NCBI GenBank assembly: GCA_017577575.1
Contig: PKRG01000008.1
Coordinates: 44,341 to 108,340 of the forward strand
Direction: 5' to 3'
Length of the DNA: 64,000 nt
Origin: Acidimicrobiia bacterium
Lineage (GTDB): Bacteria; Actinomycetota; Acidimicrobiia; Spongiisociales; ZC4RG35
Shown: positions 16,751-25,951 of the stretch, in pieces
Layout of the letters: each line of letters begins with the position of its first letter
Numbering within the stretch: position 1 is the first letter of the stretch
Notes under the pieces: model-generated
What the model saw: only the letters and a program-made list of their open reading frames with translations
Databases searched by the model: none
What the model was told of the DNA's origin: nothing
Made by a program: the position numbers and the translations under genes

Positions 16751-19174
16751 ATGTACGACTTCCAGAAGATCGAAGCGAAGTGGCAGGAGCGCTGGGCGGA
16801 CTCCGGCGTGTTCGAAGTCGAAGCCGACCCCTCGCGCCCGAAGTTCTACAACCTGACGATGTACCCCTACCCGTCGGGGGCGCTCCACCAGGGTCACGTC
16901 CGCAACTACACCTACGGCGACCTGCTGACCCGCTACATGACCATGCGGGGATACAACGTGTTGTCTCCGATGGGCTGGGACAGCTTCGGTCTTCCCGCCG
17001 AGAACGCGGCGATCGCCACGGGTGTCCATCCCCGGATCAACACCGAGAAGCAGATCGCCCGGATGTCGGAGCAGATCCGCCGGCTGGGGGCGATGTACGA
17101 CTGGCGCCGCGAGATCGCGTCCCACCATCCCGACTACTACCGGTGGGACCAATGGCTGTTCCTGAAGCTGTTCGAGCGCGGCCTCGCCTACAAGGCGGAG
17201 GCGCCCGTCAACTGGTGTCCCAACGACCAGACGGTCCTGGCCAACGAGCAGGTCGTCGACGGCCGCTGTGAGCGGTGCGGCCACGAGGTCATCCGCCGCA
17301 ACCTGAGCCAGTGGTTCTTCAAGATCACCGACTACGCCGAGCGGCTGCTCGCCGACCTGGACCAGCTGGAGCACTGGCCCGAGCGGGTCCGCGTCATGCA
17401 GCGCAATTGGATCGGGCGGTCGGAGGGCGCGCTGTTCACCATGCAGGTGGACGGCCTGGACGCCAGCTTCGATGTCTTCACCACCCGCCCCGACACCATC
17501 TTCGGGATGACGTTCGCGGTGCTGGCTCCCGAGCACCCGCTGGTGGACCGGCTCGTGGCGGGCACCGAATACGAGGCCGAGGTGCGCGCCTATCAGGAGA
17601 AGGCGGCGAAGGAGAGCGAGATCGACCGGATGGCGGAGGGTGACAAGACCGGTGTCTTCACCGGCCGCTACGCCGTCAACCCCGTCAACGACCGGCGCGT
17701 CCCCATCTACATCGCCGACTACGTCCTGATGGGCTACGGCACCGGAGCCATCATGGCCGTGCCCGGCCAGGACCAGCGCGACTGGGACTTCGCCGAGAAG
17801 TACGGGATCGACATCATCCGCACGGTGGAGCCTCCCGCCGATTTCGACGGCAAGGCATACGTCGGCGAAGGGCGAGTGATCAACTCCGGCTTCCTCGACG
17901 GCCTCGACATCGAGACCGCCAAGGAGCGGATGATCGCCTGGCTGGAAGAGAAGGGGATCGGCCGCCGCCAGGTCCAGTACCGCCTGCGCGACTGGCTCAT
18001 CAGCCGCCAGCGCTACTGGGGGTGCCCCATCCCGATCGTGCACTGCCCGGATTGCGGCCAGGTTCCGGTTCCCGAGGACCAGCTGCCGGTCGAGCTGCCC
18101 GATGTCGAGGACTACGCCCCCAAGGGACGCTCACCTCTGGCGGCGCTGGACTCGTTCGTCAACACGACGTGCCCGAACTGCGGTGGCCCCGCCCAGCGGG
18201 AGACCGACACGATGGACACGTTCGTCGACAGCTCCTGGTACTTCCTGCGGTTCACCGACGCCCGCAACCAGGATCAGATCTTCGACCCGGAGAAGGCGGC
18301 CTACTGGATGCCGGTCGACCAGTACATCGGCGGCATCGAGCACGCCGTCCTGCACCTGCTGTACTCGCGGTTCATCACCAAGGTCCTCTTCGACATGGGC
18401 CTGTCGCCGGTGGAGGAGCCGTTCGCCCGGCTGTTCACCCAGGGGATGATCCGCCTGGGCGGCGCCAAGATGTCGAAGTCGAAGGGCAACATCGTCGACC
18501 CCCTCGACCTGCTGGCCTCCCACGGCGCCGATGCCCTGCGCCTGTACCACCTGTTCATGGGCCCGCCCGCCGAGGACGCCGACTGGGACGAACACGGCAT
18601 CGACGGCACGTCCCGGTTCCTGGACCGGGTGTGGCGCCTGGTGACAGGCGAGTTCGGGGAGCCCACCGACCGGGAGGAGAACGAGTCCGACCGGGCGGTG
18701 ATCTCCGAGACCCACCGGGCCATCAAGAAGGTCACCGAGGACATCGAGCGCTTCGCTTTCAACACGGCGGTGCCCGCGCTGATGACGCTCGTCAACACCC
18801 TCGTCGACTACGTCCGCCAGGGCGCCCGACGGGAGACGTTCGACTACGCCGTGGAGAAGCTGTTGCTGCTGCTGTCGCCGATGGCCCCCCACATCGCGCA
18901 CGAGCTGTGGGAGCGGACCGGCCACACGACCATGCTCGCCACCGAAGCGTGGCCCGAGTACGACCCCGAGCTGGCCAAGCTCGAGGTGGTGACCATGGTG
19001 ATCCAGGTCAACGGCAAGGTGCGGGACCGGGCCGAGGTCGACGCCTCGATAAGCGCCGACGACGCCGAGCGCCTGGCGCTCGAGTCGCCCCGCATCAAGG
19101 AGTGGATCGGCGACGGCGAGGTGAAGAAGGTGATCAGCCGCCCACCGCGGCTGGTGAACATCGTCGTCGGGTGA
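16751..19174 (+). CDS. leuS: Leucyl-tRNA synthetase
   Basis: An 807-residue class Ia synthetase. The HIGH motif is HQGH in [17 protein letters not shown]. The CP1 editing domain (about 220-420) has [21 protein letters not shown] and [20 protein letters not shown]. Zinc-type cysteine pairs CPDCG and CPNCG are present, and the KMSKS loop is intact in [15 protein letters not shown]. The anticodon-binding and C-terminal domains are complete. An upstream ATG at 16658 would add 31 non-conserved residues. The start at 16751 follows GGCGGGAG and the -10-like TACCCT (16734-16739). The last codon overlaps the GTG of the next gene. Confidence 0.96.
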   Translation: MYDFQKIEAKWQERWADSGVFEVEADPSRPKFYNLTMYPYPSGALHQGHVRNYTYGDLLTRYMTMRGYNVLSPMGWDSFGLPAENAAIATGVHPRINTEKQIARMSEQIRRLGAMYDWRREIASHHPDYYRWDQWLFLKLFERGLAYKAEAPVNWCPNDQTVLANEQVVDGRCERCGHEVIRRNLSQWFFKITDYAERLLADLDQLEHWPERVRVMQRNWIGRSEGALFTMQVDGLDASFDVFTTRPDTIFGMTFAVLAPEHPLVDRLVAGTEYEAEVRAYQEKAAKESEIDRMAEGDKTGVFTGRYAVNPVNDRRVPIYIADYVLMGYGTGAIMAVPGQDQRDWDFAEKYGIDIIRTVEPPADFDGKAYVGEGRVINSGFLDGLDIETAKERMIAWLEEKGIGRRQVQYRLRDWLISRQRYWGCPIPIVHCPDCGQVPVPEDQLPVELPDVEDYAPKGRSPLAALDSFVNTTCPNCGGPAQRETDTMDTFVDSSWYFLRFTDARNQDQIFDPEKAAYWMPVDQYIGGIEHAVLHLLYSRFITKVLFDMGLSPVEEPFARLFTQGMIRLGGAKMSKSKGNIVDPLDLLASHGADALRLYHLFMGPPAEDADWDEHGIDGTSRFLDRVWRLVTGEFGEPTDREENESDRAVISETHRAIKKVTEDIERFAFNTAVPALMTLVNTLVDYVRQGARRETFDYAVEKLLLLLSPMAPHIAHELWERTGHTTMLATEAWPEYDPELAKLEVVTMVIQVNGKVRDRAEVDASISADDAERLALESPRIKEWIGDGEVKKVISRPPRLVNIVVG

Positions 19175-19557
19175 TCCGGGCCTCCGCCCTCCTCGGGCCT
19201 TTCGACACCGCCGAGGTGAGGCGGCTGCTGGCCCCGGTCCGGCCCGAAGAAGTCGACATCCGCCTGCTGCCGCGTTCGCTCCAGCGCGTCGTGCCGCGAT
19301 GGGTGGCGGCCGTCACCACGCCGTGGGCGGTGTACGTCCGGCCGCAGGCGCTGACGAGCGGAGACGAGGCCATCGCCCGGCTCGTCGTCCACGAGCTCGT
19401 CCATTGGCGCCAGTGGCGCACCCTGGGGGTCGTCGGGTTCCTGCGCCGCTACGTCGGCGACTACCTGCGGGGCCGCATGCGGGGCCTGGACCACCGCTCG
19501 GCCTACCTCGAGATAGGCCTCGAGCGGGAGGCGACGGAAGCGGCCCGAAGGGTCTGA
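19171..19557 (+). CDS. Small HExxH putative metalloprotein
   Basis: A 128-residue product whose GTG overlaps the leuS stop (GTGA), so it is translationally coupled. The centre holds [15 protein letters not shown], an HExxH-type zinc motif, followed by [12 protein letters not shown] and a C-terminal [10 protein letters not shown]. Proteins with this arrangement (a short HExxH helix plus a downstream Glu-containing helix) resemble DUF4157/minigluzincin-type domains. It lacks a signal peptide and TM helix. Catalytic activity is not established, and coupling to leuS probably reflects gene packing only. Confidence 0.75.
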   Translation: MIRASALLGPFDTAEVRRLLAPVRPEEVDIRLLPRSLQRVVPRWVAAVTTPWAVYVRPQALTSGDEAIARLVVHELVHWRQWRTLGVVGFLRRYVGDYLRGRMRGLDHRSAYLEIGLEREATEAARRV

Positions 19558-19571
19558 CCGGTTCGCCCGGC

Positions 19572-20378
19572 CTATTCGATGACGACACCGTCGAGGTCGG
19601 GTGCCTCCGGGTACTCGAGGCCCAGCCCTTCCATCACTCCGACGACGATCTCTCCGATCGCCAGCTTGCGGTACCACTTGCGGTCGCCGGGGATCACGTA
19701 CCAGGGGGCGAACTCCGTCGAGGTTCGGCCGAGCATCTCGGCGTAGGCGGCCATGTAGTCGTCCCACTTCTTCCGGGTCTCGATGTCGCCGGGGTCGAAC
19801 TTCCAGTGCTTGCCGGGGTCGTCGAGACGGGCCTGCAGGCGCTCCGCTTGCTCTTCTCTCGAGATGTGGATGAAGAACTTCACGATGGTCGTGCCCTCGT
19901 CGGAGAGCATCCGCTCGAACTCGACGATGTGGTCGTAGCGCTTCCGCCATCGCTCCTCGGGGGCGAGGCCGTCGACCCGGACCACGAGCACGTCCTCGTA
20001 GTGGCTGCGATTGAAGATCACGATCTCCCCGTCGCCCGGCACATGGGGGTGGACTCTCCACAGGTAGTCGTGGGCCAGCTCCCGGGCCGTGGGCTTCTTG
20101 AACGAGGCGACCCGGACGCCCTGGGGGTTCATCCGGCCGAACACGTCCCGGATCGTCGAATCCTTCCCGGCGGTGTCCATCGCCTGGAGCACGGCCAGGA
20201 GACGATGGCCCCCGTCGGCGTAGAAGAGCTCCTGGAGCTCGGCGAGCCGCGCCGCCAGCACCTCCACCCGTCTCTTGCCCTCCTCCTTGCCTCGGTCCCA
20301 GCCGACGTCGGAGCGGGTCGGCCACGAGGCCAGGTCGACGGAGGTGCCGGGAGTGACGCGGAAGGCTTCGAACGACAT
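19572..20378 (-). CDS. Polyphosphate kinase 2 family protein (polyphosphate:nucleotide phosphotransferase)
   Basis: A 268-residue single-domain PPK2. It transfers phosphate between polyphosphate and nucleoside mono- or diphosphates. Walker A is MDTAGKDSTIRDVF (about 68-81), the segment MNPQGVRVASFKKPTA follows, and the Walker B/lid region is IVIFNRSHYEDVLVVRV. GKDSTI and FNRSHYE are the pattern of the AMP/ADP-using branch (class II/III) rather than the GDP-using class I. The ATG at 20378 lies 7 nt after a TAGGGT hexamer with no Shine-Dalgarno, indicating a leaderless transcript. A start 18 nt farther upstream is possible but less likely. Confidence 0.92.
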   Translation of the reverse strand: MSFEAFRVTPGTSVDLASWPTRSDVGWDRGKEEGKRRVEVLAARLAELQELFYADGGHRLLAVLQAMDTAGKDSTIRDVFGRMNPQGVRVASFKKPTARELAHDYLWRVHPHVPGDGEIVIFNRSHYEDVLVVRVDGLAPEERWRKRYDHIVEFERMLSDEGTTIVKFFIHISREEQAERLQARLDDPGKHWKFDPGDIETRKKWDDYMAAYAEMLGRTSTEFAPWYVIPGDRKWYRKLAIGEIVVGVMEGLGLEYPEAPDLDGVVIE

Positions 20379-20385
20379 GGCCGAA

Positions 20386-20391
20386 ACCCTA
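20386..20391 (-). promoter_or_regulatory. -10 element for ppk2 (leaderless)
   Basis: TAGGGT on the minus strand ends 7 nt before the ATG at 20378. This spacing recurs at several genes in the window. Confidence 0.5.
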
Positions 20392-20477
20392 CCCACAGGG
20401 GTCTGGTCGTCGCCCGCCCGGTTCGGTAGAAGGAGAGGTGCAGCGCACGGGACGAGGGAGCTGCGCGAAGGAGGCCC

Positions 20478-21029
20478 ATGGACCGGCGCTGGCTGCCGGC
20501 GGGAGCGTTGGGGCTCGCCGCCGTCGTGGCGGGGGTGTGGTGGGGCAGAGGCCTCGCCGCCCCGCCCGTTCCGCCCCCGCCTGCGGCACAGACCGCTGCC
20601 TCCTCGACCGCCGCCCCCTCACTGGTCGTCCACGTCTCCGGGTGGGTGCAGCGGCCGGGCCTCGTCACGGTGCCCGACGGGTCGAGGGTGGGCGACGTGC
20701 TGGCGGCAGCCGGGGGCGTGCGTCCGGGGGCGTCGCTCGACGGCGTGAACCTCGCCCAGCCGGTCGTCGACGGCCAACAGGTCGTCGTGCCCGGGCCCCA
20801 AGGGGCCGGTGGCGGCGCCGTCGCCGCCGACGACGGGCGCGTTCACCTCAACACCGCCACCCCGGCCGAGCTCGAGACGCTGCCCGGGGTCGGCCCGGTG
20901 CTGGCGGAGCGGATCGTCGCCCATCGGGACGCGCGCGGCGGCTTCGACCAGGTCGAAGACCTGCTCGAGGTGCCCGGCATCGGCGAAGCCAAGCTGGCCG
21001 ACCTGCGGGATGCCGTCGCCGTTCCGTGA
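20478..21029 (+). CDS. comEA: ComEA-type DNA-binding competence protein
   Basis: A 183-residue protein with one N-terminal TM helix (about 6-26), a Pro/Ala-rich linker, an SLBB domain (VVHVSGWVQRPGLVTVPDGSRVGDVLAAAGG, in parts from about 49 to 110) and a C-terminal (HhH)2 domain beginning VHLNTATPAELETLPGVGP. This is the usual actinobacterial ComEA layout: it binds incoming double-stranded DNA at the membrane. AAGGAGG lies 5 nt before the ATG. ComEC follows with a 20-nt overlap. Confidence 0.93.
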   Translation: MDRRWLPAGALGLAAVVAGVWWGRGLAAPPVPPPPAAQTAASSTAAPSLVVHVSGWVQRPGLVTVPDGSRVGDVLAAAGGVRPGASLDGVNLAQPVVDGQQVVVPGPQGAGGGAVAADDGRVHLNTATPAELETLPGVGPVLAERIVAHRDARGGFDQVEDLLEVPGIGEAKLADLRDAVAVP

Positions 21030-23220
21030 AACCCTCGGGGTGGAAGGCCGCACGTGGGCCGTCGTGGCGGTCGGCGCCGCCACCTGGGCGGGAGCCGCCG
21101 CCGCCCGCTGGTGGGGAGGCGCCGCCATCGTCGCCGTCTTCGCCGCTGGTGCGGTCTTGGTCGCCGCCTTCGGCTGGCGGCCGGTGATCGGCGCCGTCGT
21201 AGTCGCCTCTCTGGCCGGCTGGTGGTCCGGCCACGGCTCCGCCGTCCGGGAACAGGCGATCCTGTCGCACGAGACCCCCGCCGGGCAGGCTGATCTCGGC
21301 GTCCGCCTCCTCACCGACCCGCGGCAGGGCGACTTCGGCTGGCACGCCTTGGCCGTCGCCGACCCGCCGGAGCCGGGGAGGCCGGCGGCGGTCCCGATGC
21401 TGATCGGCTCTACGGAGCCGCTGCCCGGGGTCGCCGGAGACCGCCTGACGATCGAGGGATGGCGGAGCGGGCGCCGCGGCACGGTCCGGGGCGCCCCCTA
21501 CTCCGGGGTGGTGACGGTGGAGGCGGTGACGGCGGTGGAGTCACCCCGGGCGTGGTGGTGGGCGGCCGGCAACGGGGCCCGTCGGCGGGTGCTGGATCGC
21601 CTCCGAGGCCGCGGGCCGGTCCGGGCACTCCTCGCCGGGTTCCTGGTCGGAGAGACGGGTGACGTCCCGGACGCGGACATGGAGGCGATGAGGCGGGCGG
21701 GCCTGTCCCACCTGGTCGCCGTGTCCGGCTCCAACGTGTCGCTCTTCTTGACCCTCACCGTGATCGCACTCGGCCCGCTCGGCGCCGGCCCCCGGAGAAG
21801 GGCCGCACTGGGGCTCGCCGCGCTGGTGGTCCTCGTCGTTGCCACTCGATGGGAGCCGTCGGTGGTCAGGGCGTCGATCATGGCGGCGCTGCTTCTCGCC
21901 GGGAGGGTGGCAGGGTGGGCGCTCGACACTCCGACGGCTCTTGGCGTCACCGTGTCGTGTGCCGTCGTGGTCTCAGGCGAGCTGGCCACCGACGTGGGGT
22001 TCGCCATGTCGGTGCTGGCCACGGCGGGCGTGGTGGCGGGCTCGGCTCTCCGACCCCGGGCGTTCCCCCGTCCGATCGGAACCCTCGTCGGCGCCACCTG
22101 CGGCGCCCAACTGGCGGTCGCTCCCGTGGCCCTCACCGTCTTCGGGTCGGTCCCTCTGCTGGCGCCTCTCACCAACCTGGCGGCCATCCCCATCGTGTCG
22201 GCCGCCACCGCGTTGGGGGCGGTCGGCATCGCCACCGGCCTCGACCCCCTCGTCGACCTGGCGGCCGTCGGCGCGGCCGCCGTGCTGGCTATCGCCCGCG
22301 TCGCCGCCGCATGGCCTCAAGTGGGCTGGACAGGGCTGATCGGCGCGGTGGCGGCGGTGGCGTGCCTCCGGAGCCGCTGGCGTCCGGGTGTGGCCCTGGC
22401 CATCGCCGGGATCGTCGCTTGGTCGGTGGTGCCGACCTCCGAGCTCCCCCGCCCGGGGGCCGTCGTCCTCGACGTGGGGCAAGGTGACGCCGTCTTGGTG
22501 GCGTCGGGCGGCGGCGCGACGATGCTGGTCGACGGTGGACCCGAGCCGGGGGCCCTCGACCACAAGCTCCTCGCCTACGGCGTCGGCCGCCTCGATCTCG
22601 TCGTCCTCACCCACGTCCACGCCGACCACGCCACCGGCCTGGAGGCGGTGTTGGGCAGGAGAGAGGTGGGGGAGGTGTGGCTGCCGTCACCGCCCCACGA
22701 GACTCCCGCCTCGGTCCGGGTAGCAGAGCTGGTCCGCGAGCTCGGTGTCCCTTGGCGTCACGCCCCGGTCGGCGAACGGCTCGTCCTCGACGACCTGGTC
22801 ATCGAGGTGCTGGGGCCGAAGCGCCGGTACGCCTCGCCGAACGACCAGTCCGTCGTCCTCCGGGTGACCGGGCCCGGCGGCGCGCGCCTGCTCCTGACGG
22901 GGGATGTCGAGAGGCACGCCCAGGCAGACCTCGCCGGCGTCCGGGCCGAGGTGCTGAAGGTCCCCCACCAGGGAGCGGCGACGTCGGACCTCGAATGGCT
23001 CGCCTCCGTCGGGGCTCGCCTCGCCGTCGTCTCCGTCGGCCCCAACGACTACGGGCATCCCGCACCCGAGGTGATCGCCGCCCTGGAATCTGCGGGCGCC
23101 GTGGTCCACCGCACCGACCAGGCAGGCGACGCGGTCATCGACCTGGCGGCCGACGTTGACGATCTGGCACCGGACGCCGAAACTCCCCGGCATGTTCCGA
23201 GGGGAGTTGACGGCGGGTGA
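21010..23220 (+). CDS. comEC: ComEC/Rec2 DNA-uptake channel with metallo-beta-lactamase domain
   Basis: A roughly 736-residue inner-membrane protein expected to pass single-stranded DNA into the cytoplasm. N-terminal TM helices are followed by a soluble OB-like segment, the Competence domain with many TM helices (motif SHLVAVSGSNVSLFLTL), and a C-terminal metallo-beta-lactamase domain. The last has DVGQGDAVLV and the metal motif HVHADH in VVLTHVHADHATGLEAV. The ATG at 21010 overlaps comEA; GTG at 21040 is an alternative without a clear ribosome site. The last ~30 nt overlap the start of the pterin-binding gene. No pilus or comEB genes are in the window. Confidence 0.92.
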   Translation: MPSPFRETLGVEGRTWAVVAVGAATWAGAAAARWWGGAAIVAVFAAGAVLVAAFGWRPVIGAVVVASLAGWWSGHGSAVREQAILSHETPAGQADLGVRLLTDPRQGDFGWHALAVADPPEPGRPAAVPMLIGSTEPLPGVAGDRLTIEGWRSGRRGTVRGAPYSGVVTVEAVTAVESPRAWWWAAGNGARRRVLDRLRGRGPVRALLAGFLVGETGDVPDADMEAMRRAGLSHLVAVSGSNVSLFLTLTVIALGPLGAGPRRRAALGLAALVVLVVATRWEPSVVRASIMAALLLAGRVAGWALDTPTALGVTVSCAVVVSGELATDVGFAMSVLATAGVVAGSALRPRAFPRPIGTLVGATCGAQLAVAPVALTVFGSVPLLAPLTNLAAIPIVSAATALGAVGIATGLDPLVDLAAVGAAAVLAIARVAAAWPQVGWTGLIGAVAAVACLRSRWRPGVALAIAGIVAWSVVPTSELPRPGAVVLDVGQGDAVLVASGGGATMLVDGGPEPGALDHKLLAYGVGRLDLVVLTHVHADHATGLEAVLGRREVGEVWLPSPPHETPASVRVAELVRELGVPWRHAPVGERLVLDDLVIEVLGPKRRYASPNDQSVVLRVTGPGGARLLLTGDVERHAQADLAGVRAEVLKVPHQGAATSDLEWLASVGARLAVVSVGPNDYGHPAPEVIAALESAGAVVHRTDQAGDAVIDLAADVDDLAPDAETPRHVPRGVDGG

Positions 23221-24007
23221 GCACCGCCTCGAGTTCGGTGACGTCACCTACGTGATGGGCGTGATCAACCTGTCTCCCGAGTCGAAGAACGCCCACACGA
23301 TCGCCACGAGCCCCGAGGAAGCCCGCTCGCTCGCCGACCGGTATCGCAGCTGGGGGGCGGACGTGATCGAGGTGGGCGGGCAGTCCTCCCACTACGACAA
23401 CCCCACCCTCGGGGTCGAGGAGGAGACGAAGCGGGTGGTCCCGTCGATCGAAGCGCTCGTCGCCGACGGGCACATCGTCGCCGTGGACACCTGGAAGCCG
23501 AAGGTCGCCGAGCGTGCCATCGAGGCCGGCGCCGCCATCGTCAACGACACCGGGGGCCTGCGATCCGCCGAGATGCGCCGCGTCCTCACGTCCTCCGACG
23601 CGGCGGCGATCGTCGTGTACGTGGAAGGCGACGACCCCCACTCGGTGGGCGAGGTGACGATCAGGCCGGACAAGACGGAGGCGATGGTCGAATCCTTCCG
23701 CCACCTCCTCGACGGGCTCGACCCGTCGCTGCGTGCCCGCGTCCTCGTCGACCCGGGCATCGCCATCAACTATCGCGGCGACTACCGCGCCTATACCCGG
23801 TTCCAGCTCGACGTCATCCGCCGGAGTGCCGCGTTCTCGGTGCTGGAGCGGCCGCTCGTCGTGCCGATCCCCCGCAAGGCGGACATCCACTGGGTCGGCG
23901 CCTACATCACGTTGGCGTTGGAGTACGGAGCCGACATGATCCGTGTCCACGACGTGGCCGTTGCCGCCCGTCTGGTCCGCCTGTGGGAACGGGAAGTGGA
24001 TCGTTGA
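23192..24007 (+). CDS. Divergent dihydropteroate-synthase-like (pterin-binding) protein
   Basis: A 271-residue TIM-barrel of the pterin-binding family. The layout follows dihydropteroate synthase: VMGVINLSPES in place of the usual N-x-TPDSF loop, WGADVIEVGGQSS in place of D-x-GGESTRPG, IVAVDTWKPKVAERAIEAGA, IVNDTGGL, VDPGIAI, and C-terminal MIRVHDV. Several catalytic loops differ. The SRKSF segment that holds the catalytic lysine appears as VPIPRKADIHW, and the pABA loops are altered. It may be a second, non-canonical paralogue (compare FolP2-type proteins) or an enzyme with another substrate. It overlaps comEC and is TTGA-coupled to PH-domain genes, not to other folate genes. Confidence 0.75.
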   Translation: MFRGELTAGEHRLEFGDVTYVMGVINLSPESKNAHTIATSPEEARSLADRYRSWGADVIEVGGQSSHYDNPTLGVEEETKRVVPSIEALVADGHIVAVDTWKPKVAERAIEAGAAIVNDTGGLRSAEMRRVLTSSDAAAIVVYVEGDDPHSVGEVTIRPDKTEAMVESFRHLLDGLDPSLRARVLVDPGIAINYRGDYRAYTRFQLDVIRRSAAFSVLERPLVVPIPRKADIHWVGAYITLALEYGADMIRVHDVAVAARLVRLWEREVDR

Positions 24008-24468
24008 ACGAGACCGAGCGATTGGAGCCGCTGGGCGAGAACGCCCTGAAGGTGCGGCGGTGGCGGGTGGCGATCGGCACCCTCGCCTCCCTCGTCGTCA
24101 CCGTGGGCGGCGTGCTGTTCGTGACGACCATCGGGGACCCGCCCGCCTGGCTGTGGGCGGTCCCAGCGCTCTGCGCGGCGGTGGGCGCCGTCTCGTGGTG
24201 GTGGGCAGGGGTGGACTACGCCCGCTGGGGCTGGCGGCTGACGCCCGAGCTGTTCGAAGTGCGGCGAGGGGTGGTGTTCCGACGCCAGCACCTCGTCCCC
24301 CGAAGCCGCATCCAGAACGTCACCACCAAGGGCGGGCCGCTCCAGCGCCGCTTCGGGGTGCTCACCCTCGCCGTGCACACCGCCGGGTCGCGCACGAAGA
24401 ACGTCGAGGTCCGGGACATGGCAGCCGAACACGCCCATGAGATCCGCCGGCGCCTGGGTTTGGCATGA
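24004..24468 (+). CDS. PH-domain membrane protein (YdbS-like)
   Basis: A 154-residue protein with two adjacent TM helices (about 23-70) followed by a bacterial PH domain (bPH2): FEVRRGVVFRRQHLVPRSRIQNV and LQRRFGVLTLAVHTAG. The TTG start overlaps the previous stop (TTGA). A GTG 21 nt upstream is an alternative. Paired YdbS/YdbT proteins are frequent in Firmicutes and Actinomycetota and are thought to form a membrane complex of unknown role. Confidence 0.85.
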   Translation: MNETERLEPLGENALKVRRWRVAIGTLASLVVTVGGVLFVTTIGDPPAWLWAVPALCAAVGAVSWWWAGVDYARWGWRLTPELFEVRRGVVFRRQHLVPRSRIQNVTTKGGPLQRRFGVLTLAVHTAGSRTKNVEVRDMAAEHAHEIRRRLGLA

Positions 24469-25919
24469 CCGAAGAGCTCCCCGCCATGCCCTCCGACGAC
24501 GGAGCCGGCCGCGGCGACTCCGAGACCGACGGCTGGCGACGGCTCCACCCCCTGACCATCCTCAAGGAGATCGGCTCGCTCGCCTGGGCCATCGTCGCCG
24601 CCTTGGTCCTCGACTTCCAGCCCGCCGACGTGCCCGGCATCTGGGAGGAGGCCGACGTGGCCATCGCCGTGGCGGTGTTCGTCTACGCCCTCGCCCGGTA
24701 CTTCTTCACCGCCTACCGCGTCACCCCGACGTCTCTCGAGCTGCGTCGGGGTGTGTTCGTGAAATCCCTCCAGGTCATGCCGCGGGACCGTGTCCAGTCG
24801 GTGGGCGCCAACGCCGGGTTCATCGGCCGCCTCTTCGGCGTCACCACCGTCGAAGTCTCCGCCGCCGACGCCGAGGACATCCAGTTGGGATTCGTCTCCG
24901 AAGAGGACGCCGAAGCGCTCCGCCGCGTTCTGGAACGAGGCGCCACCGGCTCCGGCGACGGAGAGGGAGAGGAAGCGACGGCGGCAGAAGTGGTCGCCAT
25001 GCTGCCGCTGTCGCGCCTCGTGTTGTTCGGCGTCACGGACACGGCGCTGCTGGTCGGGGCGGTGGCCGTGGTGGCGGGCCTCGCGATCGGCGTGGCCACC
25101 CGGCAGTATTGGATCCCCCTCCCGGTGCTCGGCGCCTTGGCCTGGCCCACGATCCGCGCCTTCGGGTTGGTCGGATTCCGCTCCACCATCGAGCAGGACC
25201 GCCTGAGGGTCCAGGCCGGGATCCTGGGCCGCCGGCACACCGAGTCCCCCCTCGAGCGGATCCAACTCGTCCAGGTCCGGCGCCCGCCCCTGAGGAGGAT
25301 GTTCGGCTACGAGACCGTGACGATGGTCACCGGCGACATCGGCGTGTCTGCCGAAAACATGAACCTGACCGGGTTCGTCGCCCCGCTGGTCCCCATCGGG
25401 CAGTGGAAGGTGGTCGCCGAGCGGCTCCTGGGGCCGGTGGCGCTCGACGAGGAGGACCTGGCGAGGTCGTCGCGTCTCACGATCCGGCGGGCGGTCCTTC
25501 GCGGGCTGGTGGCGGTGGCGGTGGTGGCGGCGGCCGTCGGCTGGATCGGATGGGCATTCGCCCGGGCCGCGTGGGTGGGAGCTCTCGTGGCGGCGGCCGG
25601 GACGGTGGCCGCCGTCGCCTACGCGCGCGCCCGGTGGCGGATACTCGGATGGGCCCTGGACGACCGGCACCTGATGTTGCGCCGAGGCGTGTTCGACCGC
25701 CGCCTCACGATCGTTCCCGTCCACAAGGTCCAGGACGTGACGATCCGAGCCACTCCTTTCCAGCGTCGCCTCGGACTCGCCACCGTCGACGTCGACACCG
25801 CCGGGCTGTCGCTGTCGGGAAGCGTGCTGGCGGTCGACCTTCCCGTCGAACAGGCCCGGTACCTGGCCGACCGTCTGGCGGAGACGGCGGCACGGGTCGC
25901 CCTCCCCGACGGGGTGTGA
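24465..25919 (+). CDS. Multi-PH-domain membrane protein (YdbT-like)
   Basis: A 484-residue partner of the preceding protein, coupled by ATGA. It contains three copies of a two-TM-plus-bPH2 unit. Copy 1 has SLELRRGVFVKSLQVMPRDRVQSV, in part, near residue 87; copy 2 has RLRVQAGILGRRHTESPLER near 245; copy 3 has HLMLRRGVFDRRLTIVP near 402. Each is preceded by a pair of hydrophobic helices. An acidic insert (about 160-175) separates copies 1 and 2. The function is unknown; the internal triplication suggests a scaffold at the membrane. Confidence 0.85.
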   Translation: MTEELPAMPSDDGAGRGDSETDGWRRLHPLTILKEIGSLAWAIVAALVLDFQPADVPGIWEEADVAIAVAVFVYALARYFFTAYRVTPTSLELRRGVFVKSLQVMPRDRVQSVGANAGFIGRLFGVTTVEVSAADAEDIQLGFVSEEDAEALRRVLERGATGSGDGEGEEATAAEVVAMLPLSRLVLFGVTDTALLVGAVAVVAGLAIGVATRQYWIPLPVLGALAWPTIRAFGLVGFRSTIEQDRLRVQAGILGRRHTESPLERIQLVQVRRPPLRRMFGYETVTMVTGDIGVSAENMNLTGFVAPLVPIGQWKVVAERLLGPVALDEEDLARSSRLTIRRAVLRGLVAVAVVAAAVGWIGWAFARAAWVGALVAAAGTVAAVAYARARWRILGWALDDRHLMLRRGVFDRRLTIVPVHKVQDVTIRATPFQRRLGLATVDVDTAGLSLSGSVLAVDLPVEQARYLADRLAETAARVALPDGV

Positions 25920-25939
25920 GCGTCGACCGGTAGATGGTG

Positions 25940-25945
25940 TAGGTT
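25940..25945 (+). promoter_or_regulatory. -10 element for holA (leaderless)
   Basis: TAGGTT ends 6 nt before the holA ATG, and there is no Shine-Dalgarno in between. Transcription would begin at or next to the start codon. Confidence 0.6.
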
Positions 25946-25951
25946 GGCGCC

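Noticed and set aside
14772-16856. 694-codon plus-strand frame over the LigD-like and tyrS genes
   Set aside because: Shadow of tyrS and the LigD-type gene; composition is that of an antisense frame and no motif is present.
16475-18043. 522-codon minus-strand frame over leuS
   Set aside because: Antisense to leuS and running into tyrS in another frame; no family signal.
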